This document shows, one piece after another, positions 8,884 to 18,299 of a stretch of 64,000 nt of DNA. Position 1 is the first letter of the stretch. Each line of letters begins with the position of its first letter. The DNA comes from HXMU1420-13 sp965229525. Its GTDB lineage: Bacteria > Bacteroidota > Rhodothermia > Balneolales > Balneolaceae. Below the pieces are notes generated by a model, which saw only the letters and a program-made list of their open reading frames with translations, had not been told where the DNA came from and ran no database searches. Location: positions 620,001-684,000 of the forward strand of contig OZ245886.1 in NCBI GenBank assembly GCA_965229525.1, read 5' to 3'. Position numbers and translations under genes: made by a program.

Positions 8884-9741
8884 ATGACATTTAAAATAAA
8901 ATCAATCTATCCAATATTAATCCTATTCATAATATCAACTAGCTGTACAGAATCTGTTCAAAATGTAACTCCCGAATTAGATATAAGAAATCCTGAACCA
9001 GCTCAAGATGAATTAATAACTCAGCTTCGTTCAATGAATTATAGAGACTTCAATGTTATTGAAGTTGAAAACATGAGTGAACTGGAAGTCAAATCACTAA
9101 ATTCACAAAATAAAGTTGCACCCATGACAACCATGTCTGGAGCTCAACTTATTCCTGAATCATGGTGGGCTGGCATTCCAAACGGAAATCCAATTTGGTT
9201 ACGTGATAAAACTGACCCGTATAACGATCCAAATTATAGACTTGAAACTTGGGTTAATTTACCATCAAGTAGAGTAGCTTCTGGGTTAGGTGGAAGGTCT
9301 ACTCATAATGATTTCAGTAATAGTGGTATAACCGGTATCAGCGTTTACACTGATTATACTTTAGGTAATAATCCTCAAATTACTAAACATAATACGTCAA
9401 CTTTAGAAGTGAATTATGCTCTATCAACGACAGCTCCACAAGATGTTGTAATTGGAGTTGGTATTCGTGTTTCAAGCAGTGATTTGAAAGGTATGTGGAT
9501 TTATACAGCACCATATAACCCAACTACTAAGAAAATTGACATTTCAAGTCCCTCTGATGTAAATGTATACGTATATCAAGTAGGACCACATGGATATTTG
9601 ACTCAAGAAGTTGAATTGAGGAGCTGGGATGTTTATACAAGTACTGGTGCAATTCAAGATAAATTTATTATTGGCTTTGGAGGCGGAACACATAAAAGTA
9701 ATGCAACCAGAGTCGGTTTGCGATTTGCAAAACTGCAATAA
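8884..9741 (+). CDS. Lipoprotein of unknown function
   Basis: I do not recognise a family. The 285-residue product has a lipoprotein signal: hydrophobic IYPILILFIISTSC with the lipid-modified cysteine at about residue 21. A short acidic linker follows, then a beta-rich domain from about residue 75 with many aromatic, glycine and serine residues (for example ESWWAGIPNGNPIWLRD and DVVIGVGIRVSSSDLKGMW). The repeated pattern of V-G-I-G-x-R strands suggests a beta-prism or jelly-roll fold, but that is a guess. It is preceded by a 238-bp gap with a heptamer array and a very AT-rich promoter region. The gene itself is more AT-rich than its neighbours, consistent with acquisition, although this is only an impression. 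Confidence 0.75.
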   Translation: MTFKIKSIYPILILFIISTSCTESVQNVTPELDIRNPEPAQDELITQLRSMNYRDFNVIEVENMSELEVKSLNSQNKVAPMTTMSGAQLIPESWWAGIPNGNPIWLRDKTDPYNDPNYRLETWVNLPSSRVASGLGGRSTHNDFSNSGITGISVYTDYTLGNNPQITKHNTSTLEVNYALSTTAPQDVVIGVGIRVSSSDLKGMWIYTAPYNPTTKKIDISSPSDVNVYVYQVGPHGYLTQEVELRSWDVYTSTGAIQDKFIIGFGGGTHKSNATRVGLRFAKLQ

Positions 9742-9791
9742 TTAACTATCAAAATTTTTATTGGCGAGTGTGTTCCATTCTCCCTTTTTTT

Positions 9792-12020
9792 ATGACAATA
9801 CTTTTATCGATACTATTTTTATTTACAAGCATCAACCAAACTATTCAATTTCAGGATGCGAAAACCGGGCAGGCCATAGAGGGAGTTCTCGTAATTAAGG
9901 AGGATGGAGAATCATTATTTTCTGATGCATCAGGGTGGGTAAAAATTACGACTGAACTTGACTCCTTATCCTTTTCAGCCTTTGCTTATGGCTATCAAAC
10001 CGAATATTTCAAAAGAGCTGTCTCGTCAGAGCCAATTATCATTCAGCTGGAACGCCTCGAGTTTATCGGTCCTGACATTATCGTAACCAATCAGACGAGA
10101 GATCCCGGCGAATATCAAATCTCGAATCGCTCCATGGAAGAACTCCCTACCTTTCTTGGTCAAAAAGATGTAGTCAAAAACCTCCAGCGGTTGCCAACCG
10201 TGACAACGGGCCTGGAAGGTTCAACAGATTATTACGTAAAAGGAGGAAACCGGGGACAAAACTTACTCCTTTACCACGACATCCCCATGTTGAAGTTTTT
10301 CCATGCCGGCGGATTACTTTCCACCATATCTACAGGTGCAATTGGAAACGCACGTTTTTACTCTTCCCATGTGCCAGCTGAATTGGGCAATGCGATCTCA
10401 TCCGTACTAGAGTTAAGCGCGCGTGAAACTACTCAACCATCCACTACCCTGGAAGCTGGATTATTAACCGCCGGTGCTTATTATGAAAATAAATCTCTGA
10501 TGATTGGAGCCCGAACGAGCACCTTAAATAATTATCTTAAAATTCTTGATGTAAACGATACCTACAACTTCCCGGAAACACAGTTTCAGGATGGTTTAGT
10601 TCAACTTCGATGGGGAAAACCCACCAATAGATGGTATATAACAGGTATTTTCACCTCTGATAGAGAATCTTCCGGTTCGGTTTTTACTTCGGAAACCGAA
10701 CAATTTACTGTTCGGGCATCCACTGAAAACCGTTTTGCCTGGCAACAAGGCGGTATCTCTTTATCCAACCGTTATACCATGCCAAAATGGGTGATTAAAT
10801 CAGGACTGGTTGCGACCACATTACAGCAACAAACCAATTGGGAAATTATCACTGAAACATCATCCGTTTTAATACAGGATTACGAAGTTCGGAATTACCG
10901 AAACCGCCTGTTCCTCTATACTGGATTTTATCATAAGAATGTAAATTTTGGCGCCGTAATTGAAACTGCATCTTTTGAATTTGAAGGCGCATTCACTGAA
11001 AATGGAGTATCCCGAATTCGTGAGGATAATAGTCCGGTTCAAACGATCCAGATGTTCTCGTCCTGGAACTCAGAGTTTATGGACGGCTGGAAAGTAAATG
11101 TTGGAATCCGACCCATTTGGATAAGCTCACTTAGTACCATACCGGATCTTCAGCCAAGAGCAAATCTTCAATCGTCGTTCAATGACCAAACACTGTTCTT
11201 TGTAGGTTTTGCACGATTGATTCAGGATTACCATTATGTTCCTTCGCCGGGATTTGTAGGTCAGAATGATTTGCTGTTTGCTCCCTCTGAACTTCTACCC
11301 GTCGAGCGTTCTGAAACCTTGTACATAGGCTGGAATCAAAACCTGAGTAAGTTAAACACCAGCATCAATACAGAAATTTATTATCGCCGGTTTGATAATT
11401 TGATCGGGCTTCGACCGGGTACCTCACTTCTTTCTCCTTTTGAAGATTTAGGGGACGTTCTTATCACTGGAGACGGTGAATCATATGGTCTGAGTATAGC
11501 CGCTGAAGGAAGTATCAAGAAACTGGAGTGGACAACCAACATTAATCTATCCAAGACTACCCGCCAGTTTGATGAAATCAATTTCGGAGAAACGCATCCA
11601 TCAAAATTCGATCGTCCAGTCGTTTGGCAAATGGATCTGAGATATGCTCTTTCTAAACGTTGGGTACTGAATTCAGCCTTTTCTTTGTCATCAAGTCATC
11701 TGATTACCATTCCTGAGGGCAGACAGGTTGGGGTTATCTTCCCGCCGGAACCCCAAATTGGAATTCGAAATGAATACCTGATTATTAGTTCGGTGAATAA
11801 TTTAAGACTACCAACGTATCATAGGCTGGATATTGGTGCTTCCTACACCGTTTCCGGGAAAACAGATTATACCCTCAGTTTTGGGGTATTTAATGTTTAT
11901 AATCGGTTTAATCCGCAAGATTACCGCTATTTTTCTCAGTTGTCACAGGATGTCAACCGATTCACTGCTGTTTACCTTTTTCCATTCACCCCTTATGTCA
12001 CGTTATCATGGGAAATTTGA
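9792..12020 (+). CDS. TonB-dependent receptor with N-terminal carboxypeptidase-like domain
   Basis: The product (742 residues from ATG 9792) is an outer-membrane TonB-dependent transporter. After the signal peptide (MTILLSILFLFTSIN) a CarboxypepD_reg-like domain spans about residues 20-95 (QDAKTGQAIEGVLV). A plug domain follows (QKDVVKNLQRLPTV, STDYYVKGGNRGQNLLLYHD) and then a long beta-barrel ending in PYVTLSWEI, whose terminal aromatic-rich strand fits a barrel end. An in-frame GTG at 9768 would add eight codons before the signal peptide; the ATG is preferred. The next gene overlaps by 13 bp and encodes a DUF4249 lipoprotein, a usual partner of this receptor subtype. The transported ligand cannot be inferred. 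Confidence 0.88.
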   Translation: MTILLSILFLFTSINQTIQFQDAKTGQAIEGVLVIKEDGESLFSDASGWVKITTELDSLSFSAFAYGYQTEYFKRAVSSEPIIIQLERLEFIGPDIIVTNQTRDPGEYQISNRSMEELPTFLGQKDVVKNLQRLPTVTTGLEGSTDYYVKGGNRGQNLLLYHDIPMLKFFHAGGLLSTISTGAIGNARFYSSHVPAELGNAISSVLELSARETTQPSTTLEAGLLTAGAYYENKSLMIGARTSTLNNYLKILDVNDTYNFPETQFQDGLVQLRWGKPTNRWYITGIFTSDRESSGSVFTSETEQFTVRASTENRFAWQQGGISLSNRYTMPKWVIKSGLVATTLQQQTNWEIITETSSVLIQDYEVRNYRNRLFLYTGFYHKNVNFGAVIETASFEFEGAFTENGVSRIREDNSPVQTIQMFSSWNSEFMDGWKVNVGIRPIWISSLSTIPDLQPRANLQSSFNDQTLFFVGFARLIQDYHYVPSPGFVGQNDLLFAPSELLPVERSETLYIGWNQNLSKLNTSINTEIYYRRFDNLIGLRPGTSLLSPFEDLGDVLITGDGESYGLSIAAEGSIKKLEWTTNINLSKTTRQFDEINFGETHPSKFDRPVVWQMDLRYALSKRWVLNSAFSLSSSHLITIPEGRQVGVIFPPEPQIGIRNEYLIISSVNNLRLPTYHRLDIGASYTVSGKTDYTLSFGVFNVYNRFNPQDYRYFSQLSQDVNRFTAVYLFPFTPYVTLSWEI

Positions 12021-13081
12021 GAATTACCTTTTTTCTTTTTCTGATACTGTTGGCTTGTGATGCTCCCTATTGGATTGATGAACCCGTCAATATTGGTGAT
12101 TCATCAGAACCGGTGGTGATTTCTATTATTTCACCGGATAGTATTCCAAAAGTATTCCTTCATATCACAAACAGTAACGAGCGCACCTACAATGACTGGA
12201 TTAATCAAATGGAAAGTGCGACGGTATCTATCGAAACGAATAACGAAATCATTCCTATGGTTTTGAATCCAGACTATACACTGGATAGCCAATATGGACC
12301 GCCGTATGCCTCCGGATTTAATTCAGCTTCCCCCATGTTTATCCCTGAAAACGATTTGCTGAGAATAACAGATGGCACCTACACTGTGAAGGCTAGCATT
12401 CCGGGATTTGATGACATTATTCAGGGCAGCTCAGAAATACCTCGTCAAATTAGTACTTCATTTATTGAGATCGACAATTTTCATACTCTTATTGAATCAC
12501 GAGAAAACTCTATTTATACAGAATCTTCCGATGGTGCCGGTGATGGAGAATGGGTTATACTAAGCTGGACCTATGAATATGCCGGCAAATTAAAACTACT
12601 TATTAATGACCCGGAAGATTTAGGTGATCTGTATAATCTTAACATGCTTTTTAAAACGCCACTAGGTCTTCAGTCCGGATCAGATTTTTCCATTAATTTA
12701 CCTTATGATCCCGTATATCAGTCTTACAGTCAGGACAGAGATGTAGGTATCCCCAGATATTTCGATTATTCAACTGATTTTAGTTTTTCAGATGCTGTTT
12801 TTAATGGGGAACAAAAAGTTCTTGAAATAGAATTTGATACATCGATAAATATTTCAGCTGAAACCGGAGATACTACCTATTCCTATCCTGATATTATTAC
12901 TCTGCAAACTGTAAGCGAGGATTTTTATGAGTATATCCGAAGTGGCAAAGCGCAAAGAACTCAACAGCAGCTTCCTTTCTCTGAACCGGTTCCCGTGTAT
13001 TCGAATATGAGTAACAGACTTGGAATTACCGCGGGTTATCGCACCATTTTTTCTTATGAGCAACCAATCAACATCCAATAA
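12008..13081 (+). CDS. DUF4249 family lipoprotein, partner of TonB-dependent receptor
   Basis: The 357-residue protein has a lipoprotein signal (ITFFLFLILLAC, cysteine near residue 17) and the layout of DUF4249: an N-terminal immunoglobulin-like part with EPVVISIISPDS near residue 33, the central IPGFDDIIQGSSEIP near residue 130, and a late section with YEYIRSGKAQR. In Bacteroidota these proteins are encoded directly after TonB-dependent receptors with a carboxypeptidase-like domain and probably sit in the outer membrane as receptor accessories. Here the start lies 13 bp inside the receptor gene, implying translational coupling. Function beyond that is not established. Confidence 0.82.
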   Translation: MGNLRITFFLFLILLACDAPYWIDEPVNIGDSSEPVVISIISPDSIPKVFLHITNSNERTYNDWINQMESATVSIETNNEIIPMVLNPDYTLDSQYGPPYASGFNSASPMFIPENDLLRITDGTYTVKASIPGFDDIIQGSSEIPRQISTSFIEIDNFHTLIESRENSIYTESSDGAGDGEWVILSWTYEYAGKLKLLINDPEDLGDLYNLNMLFKTPLGLQSGSDFSINLPYDPVYQSYSQDRDVGIPRYFDYSTDFSFSDAVFNGEQKVLEIEFDTSINISAETGDTTYSYPDIITLQTVSEDFYEYIRSGKAQRTQQQLPFSEPVPVYSNMSNRLGITAGYRTIFSYEQPINIQ

Positions 13082-13145
13082 AAAAAGCCCCTTTCGACTG
13101 CTCAACGAAAGAGGCTTTAATGAGTAGAATTCTCTAGCCAACCAA
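13082..13145. repeat. 64-bp direct repeat, copy A (contains hairpin)
   Basis: This segment matches 15957-16020 with only two mismatches and in the same orientation. It starts right at the stop of the DUF4249 gene. It contains a ten-base stem (GCCCCTTTCG with CGAAAGAGGC, one mismatch) that can act as a transcription terminator, plus about 30 bp beyond the hairpin that is also repeated. The shared non-hairpin tail shows duplication of one ancestral site rather than two independent terminators. The two copies bound the 13146-15956 island. Confidence 0.85.
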
Positions 13146-13177
13146 AGGTTTTTTCATTCGTTTTCTATTCTATCTAA

Positions 13178-13768
13178 CTACTCCCTCCGATCATCCAACA
13201 ACAATCGATACTCACCATTAGTAATGTGTAGGGTGTCTTGTCCAATACGCTGGCTGAATTGATTGAGTGGTTCAGTCGTAACTACAGAGAATTCGAAATC
13301 CCCATAAACGACTTCACTGCCATCATCTAATGTTTCAATATTGACAGTTATAGAGCCTTCATCATCTAAAGGAGTAGTGAAAGTAGATATCAAGACATCA
13401 CCATTAATCTCATAATAACTACCTCCAATCCTTCTTTCTCCGAGATCACCAACAGAGACAAAACTAGTTGCAGAGGAATATGTCGTTTTATTTTCAATTA
13501 AAACCATTGCAATACTAATCTGTTGTGTATAAGGAAAAGCTGTTTCATCAATAATATCAGCAAACACTGCCAAATATGTATGTGTCCCTTGATTTGTAAT
13601 CACTGCGTCATATAAAACATAATCAGAAGAAACAGATATAATATCAAAGGCTTCACCTGTTATCTCAGCCTTAAATACAGGATTAAATTCCTCGCTGTTA
13701 TTATTATTAAAAATACTACAACTTGTTAGAATTAGATAAATGGGTATTAGTAGATTTAATGAATTCAT
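13178..13768 (-). CDS. Hypothetical lipoprotein in the repeat-bounded island
   Basis: No family is recognised. From ATG 13768 the product has 196 residues, beginning MNSLNLLIPIYLILTSC, a compact lipoprotein signal with the cysteine at residue 17. An asparagine-rich linker (FNNNNSEEFNP) and a beta-rich domain follow, with pieces such as YEINGDVLISTF and GSITVNIETLDDGSEVVYGD. A longer in-frame start at 13807 would place 13 hydrophilic residues before the signal and is disfavoured. It follows the broken metalloprotease gene in the same direction with a 47-bp gap, so the two may have been cotranscribed and acquired together. Confidence 0.65.
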   Translation of the reverse strand: MNSLNLLIPIYLILTSCSIFNNNNSEEFNPVFKAEITGEAFDIISVSSDYVLYDAVITNQGTHTYLAVFADIIDETAFPYTQQISIAMVLIENKTTYSSATSFVSVGDLGERRIGGSYYEINGDVLISTFTTPLDDEGSITVNIETLDDGSEVVYGDFEFSVVTTEPLNQFSQRIGQDTLHITNGEYRLLLDDRRE

Positions 13769-13815
13769 AGATTTAAATAAGATGGTAGATAAATAATCAG
13801 CCAGCAATTAATCAC

Positions 13816-15846
13816 TTATTTAATTAGTGTTAGAGTCTGCGTTATAACCATTGAACCAGATTGTAGACGAACAATATATGTTCCACTGGATAAATCACTC
13901 GCTTTTAGCATCAATTGATGAGTTCCTGCTGAAAAAACCTGATTAGCTAAAACACTAACTTCTCTTCCATTTAAATCAAACACACTTAGCAAAACCTGTC
14001 CAGTCTCAGGTAACTGAAAAGAGATATTAGTATTAGGATTAAAAGGATTTGGGTAGGCAGGCAAAAGCCGTATTGTTTCAGGAATATTATGCTCGCTTGC
14101 ATTATCAGGATTCACCAGTTTTGGAATAGGTCCACCACCCGGGCCACCACCACCGGATCCATCATCAGCTTCTGCTACCACAGAAATTACCTTTGTACTG
14201 GTTTGCCCGGTACTCGTGGTAACTTTCAGCTGCAGGTACCAAGTTCCGGGTGAAAGTGCCACCGAATAGGATGAACTCGTGGAAGCTACCCCTCCAAAAT
14301 TGATTGGGCTATTCAGGCTTTTACGCCATTCAAAACTATAGCTGCCATTTCCTCCACAAGAGTTATTCGAAAACGTAAAATTTTGAACAAATTGTGTTTT
14401 TAGTCCTGCCAGATAACTAATTCCAGCATTTACTTCATTGGCATCTCTATGGTGCGCGATTGTAAGTCTTGTATTATTTAGCACTTTATAATTTTCACTC
14501 ACACCTACAATTCCTAATGCTTGACCATTATAGGTTTTATTAGGATTTGAGTAATATTTTATTCGACTCCCCTGTATAAAATTTAGAGCTCTATAAGCCA
14601 TTATTGTTGATCTTTGACAGTTCCAAGGAAAAATACTACAACTATATGCAATTCGATGCCCGAACCCATACGAATATAAAAAGTTAGATTCAGTATCATC
14701 ATTTGGGTGATGTTGTAATCCTTGTAAATGACCTAATTCATGGGCAAATGTATAATCTGGACCTGTAGCATCTGAGACATCAACGATAGCATATGCTAAG
14801 CTATCTTCAAGTAAAATTGAACCTGCAATTCCAGGTGAAGGGTATGCATCTTTTTCCGTTAATAGTACAACTATATCTGCGTCATATTGATTTCTTTTAT
14901 TTTGTATTGAACTACTATTGATAATGAAATTCCTATCATTAACTATATTTCCTGTTTCTATAAAGTTAATTTGTTCACTATGCTGTAAAATTACTGCCCC
15001 AGTATTTGAATCGCTATTCCAGTAGGCATCGTTTGTTTCAGTAATTGCTTGTGCAATTATATTATTGATATTCCCGTAATTCGCAGCTCAGGCAGTATAT
15101 AAAACTAATACTCTAGCAAAGTGCTTTGGACAGGTTGGATTGGATAATAGAGCCTCAAAACTAAATTCGGTTAAATCGTCGTATCCCTCCAGTGTTGAAT
15201 ACTCATTTTCCAAAGAACAACCTTCAATGATATTCGATTCATTTGTTTTTTCTACACCTATACCACCATCATGTAGTGGACTTCCATTTTCAATCCTATG
15301 TTCATTTTGTCGCTTAACTTCCTCCTCGTCATACTCAATAATCGCACTCAACCCAGAGGCACCCAATGATCTAACTTGAAATATTAAACCTGAAATATCA
15401 ATGGTGCCTGTTATTTCTCCATCATGGTTTTGTACCAAAATAGCATCCCCCATGATGTCATAACTGATTGGATCATAAATGTCCCCTTTCCAAATGTAAA
15501 TGGAATTTGAGAATACACTAATCTCACGTTTAACAATCTGAATTTCTGTTCCATTATTTTTATTAAAACGTAGTTCACGTTTATTAGTATCTATATATAA
15601 TGTTAAAACCTCTTCCTCATATAGATTTTCCGGTAGCTTTACTGCGTGCACTTTCTTGTATTCTTTAAACGCTCTATAGTATTGAGCTCGACTTTGTACA
15701 TGTTCAGATATATTTGACCTTCGCTCTGTAATTAAATCTCTTACTCTTTCCGGCTGACTTCCCCTAGTTTGTGCAAATGACAGGCTACTGGAGATTAAAA
15801 ACAAACTACAAATTAGTAGTTGTAGAAATTACTTAGCTTTGAACAT
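13816..15846 (-). pseudogene. Secreted zinc metalloprotease with C-terminal sorting domain, broken by two in-frame stops
   Basis: One minus-strand frame runs from ATG 15846 to 13816 (677 codons including stops) and is interrupted twice: TAA at codon 6 (15829-15831), just before the hydrophobic signal core LQLLICSLFLISSS, and TGA at 15088-15090 inside LYTA-stop-AANYGN. Downstream the frame encodes an intact metzincin zinc site HELGHLQGLQH (14710-14742) and a Met-turn STIMAY, then an Ig/PKD-like domain and a Por-type sorting domain (PYPNPFNPNTNISFQLP, GTYIVRLQSG). The family consists of secreted reprolysin/M43-like peptidases. Because the rest is well conserved the lesions look recent. Translation could restart downstream (for example ATG 14601), but that would omit the catalytic site. 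Confidence 0.8.
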
Positions 15847-15956
15847 TGTTCCCCGATTTATTAATAGTTGATAGTAATGTCAAGAGCCGATTTTTAGTTC
15901 TTTGTTACAATATTTATATGAATTTATAACTAATTCTTTACATAAAAATCGCACAT

Positions 15957-16020
15957 AAAAAGCCTCTTTCGACTTCTCAACGAAAGAGGCTTTAATGAGT
16001 AGAATTCTCTAGCCAACCAA
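15957..16020. repeat. 64-bp direct repeat, copy B; terminator of the universal stress protein gene
   Basis: It is identical to 13082-13145 except at two positions. It contains a perfect ten-pair stem (GCCTCTTTCG with CGAAAGAGGC). On the minus strand the stem is followed by TTTTT, making a good rho-independent terminator for the gene ending at 16040. In copy A one stem pair is broken, so copy B is probably the ancestral or functional one. Confidence 0.85.
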
Positions 16021-16039
16021 TGGAGATAATCCTGGCAGA

Positions 16040-17029
16040 CTACTCAACAGTTTCTTCTAAAAACTGTGGTCTAACAGTTAACATTGGTACTTCAAGTTGA
16101 CGAGAAACCTGCTCTGCAGTTGACCCGATGAACACTCTGGCGAGACCAGTTCGACCGTGGGTGCTCATAACTACTAAATCGGTTTCAGTATTAGCGTAAT
16201 CCACGATTTCTCTATGCGCTGATATACCTTTAACAACTTTGGTATGCATTTCCACAGATATCACATTATCACCATCGGCAGATACCAATACATCTTCGAA
16301 GGTTACCCCGGTTCTGTGAATATCGATATGGTATTTTTCATGTGCTTCGAAATATTCAATTAAGCGATTAATCAAATTCTCATAAATTCCATCTTCACTA
16401 ATGGTAGTTGGGATGTATGGCACCATATCGCTACCGGCCGAGTATAGCTCTATCACGTTGAACAGCACGATTTTTGCCCCAAATTCTTTGGCAAGCTCAA
16501 ATGCCGGAATTACAGAAAAGTACGAGCAATCGCTGAAATCGATAGGTACCATAATAGTATGGATATTTTTCTCAGAGATTGGCTCATCAACAGATAGAAC
16601 CGGAACATGGCTGTATCGGATAACTTTCTCTGTGGTACCCCCCAACATATGGATGGTATTATGCGCTCCTTTCGATGACATTAAAACCAAATCATAATTT
16701 CCTGAATTTGCATGGTTCACGATAGCATCAGAGGCTCGTCGTTCCACATTGGTTATCAAGCTTCCACGGTATTCTTTCTTGATATACTTTTCGGCAAGTG
16801 CTTCCAGCTGCTCTTGTGCTCTATCCAAACAGTGAGGATATAAATGTTTTTCAATTGAAAATGGTACACCCAGGGGATCCATGCTTTCATGGAAATATTT
16901 CATCATTGGCACGGTATGCATGATGTCAACGGTGCAACCAAAGAAATCCACCATTGAACCTGCAACTTCTATAGCTTTTTCTGAGCGTTCAGAAAAATCG
17001 GTGGGAACTAAAATATGCTGAACTTTCAT
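16040..17029 (-). CDS. Universal stress protein with two UspA domains
   Basis: The 329-residue cytosolic protein carries two tandem UspA folds. Domain 1 (about 1-155) starts KVQHILVPTDFSERSEKAI and ends HVPVLSVDEP. Domain 2 (about 160-325) starts HTIMVPIDFSDCSYFSV and ends VPMLTVRP. The second contains the nucleotide-binding loop STHGRTGLARVFIGST, close to the ATP-binding consensus; the first has a comparable SSKGAHNTIHMLGGTTE. Tandem-domain Usp proteins in this group are single-gene units linked to survival under stress. It has its own terminator (copy B repeat) and a 145-bp upstream gap, so it is probably monocistronic. Confidence 0.93.
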   Translation of the reverse strand: MKVQHILVPTDFSERSEKAIEVAGSMVDFFGCTVDIMHTVPMMKYFHESMDPLGVPFSIEKHLYPHCLDRAQEQLEALAEKYIKKEYRGSLITNVERRASDAIVNHANSGNYDLVLMSSKGAHNTIHMLGGTTEKVIRYSHVPVLSVDEPISEKNIHTIMVPIDFSDCSYFSVIPAFELAKEFGAKIVLFNVIELYSAGSDMVPYIPTTISEDGIYENLINRLIEYFEAHEKYHIDIHRTGVTFEDVLVSADGDNVISVEMHTKVVKGISAHREIVDYANTETDLVVMSTHGRTGLARVFIGSTAEQVSRQLEVPMLTVRPQFLEETVE

Positions 17030-17174
17030 GACTAACCTCCATTATTAGTTGGACTTCTCGCACTTTAAAAGTGTAAAGAAAACATGAAGGAATCATGAAG
17101 AAGTTGCTCAATATGCAATAATCAATAAGGAATATTCAATTGAAAATTGGTCATTCCCTGTTGATTATTGAGTC

Positions 17175-18299
17175 TTAAACCTCTTTTTTCTCTCTTAGCC
17201 GATCCAATCCTCCTACCAGAAGTATTCCGATTACCATCCCGAGGATTCCACCTGCAACATTAGGAGTATCGCCTTCTCTCGACCCAATACTTCCTGGGAT
17301 ATATGGTTCGCTGTGAATCAATTTCTTTTTTATGGTTAATAGTTCTATCCCTTCCGGCGTAGTCTCCCCAATTCGGTTAAACTCCGGCAGGTTCTCGTTC
17401 GGATTTTCTCTTAACTCGACGAGTCTCTCATCCGTCAAGCTCACAACTTCTGTTTCCCGAACCTGTTCAACATAATCACGATGCTGAAAAGGCCAGATCA
17501 CAAATAAAGATCCCACCATAAAACCGATAAGTACTGCGATTGTTTGTGAATGAAATCGCTTTAATAACCAGGATAAAAATCTGGAAAAAGCTGCAATACC
17601 AACAAGTGTACCAAGTGTAAAAGGGGCGATGTTCAAGATTCCTGTAATGGTATCACCAGTCCATATTTCATTGATACTGCTTAGTATATATTCATACTTA
17701 CGCATGATGAGCAGTAAATATGAACCTGAAATTCCAGGTAAGATCATTGCACTAATTGCAATTACACCTGATAGAAAAACAAAAGCAGGATGATCAGGAG
17801 TATCAGTTGGTACGAGAGTAACAATCCAAATACCAAAAGCTAAACCTGCTCCTACAAATAATCCCTCAACCCAACGAAATTGTGACTGTTCTTTGATAAG
17901 CACATAAATCGAACCTAAGATCAACCCAAAGAATAACCCATATACAATTTCTGGATGTGTGAACATATAAATCTGTAGAGGAACTACTGTAGTAAAAAAC
18001 ACCCCAGCACTTAGAATTCCAGCAAATAATGGAACTAGAAACATCCAATGTAGCTCATCGAAAGCATTTTTAAAGTCAAACTTTACTATGCTTTTTAAGA
18101 ATCTTATGTCCACACTTTTAATGGCATTCAATAAACGCTCATATACATCAAGAATTAAGGCCATTGTACCCCCACTAACACCAGGTACTACATCTGCAGA
18201 ACCCATGAAAAACCCTTTAATAGCTAGTATTGGTGTTTCTTTAATCGTGGTTTTGTCGAAATTACTCGACTTAAATTCTTCTGTATCCTCTACTTCCAT
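17175..18299 (-). CDS. DUF368 (PopT-type) polyprenyl-phosphate transporter
   Basis: This 374-residue polytopic inner-membrane protein has the DUF368 hallmark FMGSADVVPGVSGGTMALIL (about residues 30-50) and a second, internally repeated PGISGS motif near residue 190 (MILPGISGSYLLLIMRKYEY), reflecting an inverted-repeat membrane fold. DUF368 proteins are known to return undecaprenyl phosphate across the cytoplasmic membrane for reuse in wall and glycan synthesis. A hydrophilic insert of about 65 residues (HRDYVEQ to GSREGDTPN) lies before the last membrane segment. The start overlaps the end of pcm by 10 bp, so the two are probably translated together. Confidence 0.9.
   Translation of the reverse strand: MEVEDTEEFKSSNFDKTTIKETPILAIKGFFMGSADVVPGVSGGTMALILDVYERLLNAIKSVDIRFLKSIVKFDFKNAFDELHWMFLVPLFAGILSAGVFFTTVVPLQIYMFTHPEIVYGLFFGLILGSIYVLIKEQSQFRWVEGLFVGAGLAFGIWIVTLVPTDTPDHPAFVFLSGVIAISAMILPGISGSYLLLIMRKYEYILSSINEIWTGDTITGILNIAPFTLGTLVGIAAFSRFLSWLLKRFHSQTIAVLIGFMVGSLFVIWPFQHRDYVEQVRETEVVSLTDERLVELRENPNENLPEFNRIGETTPEGIELLTIKKKLIHSEPYIPGSIGSREGDTPNVAGGILGMVIGILLVGGLDRLREKKEV

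Noticed and set aside
12103..12118. REP-like GAACCGGTGGT in the DUF4249 gene
   Set aside because: It lacks the second arm of the palindrome and is inside a conserved coding region; probably coincidence.
15088..15090. In-frame TGA as a selenocysteine codon in the metalloprotease
   Set aside because: The site is not a catalytic or known selenocysteine position, no SECIS-like stem was evident, and the same gene has a second, different stop at codon 6.
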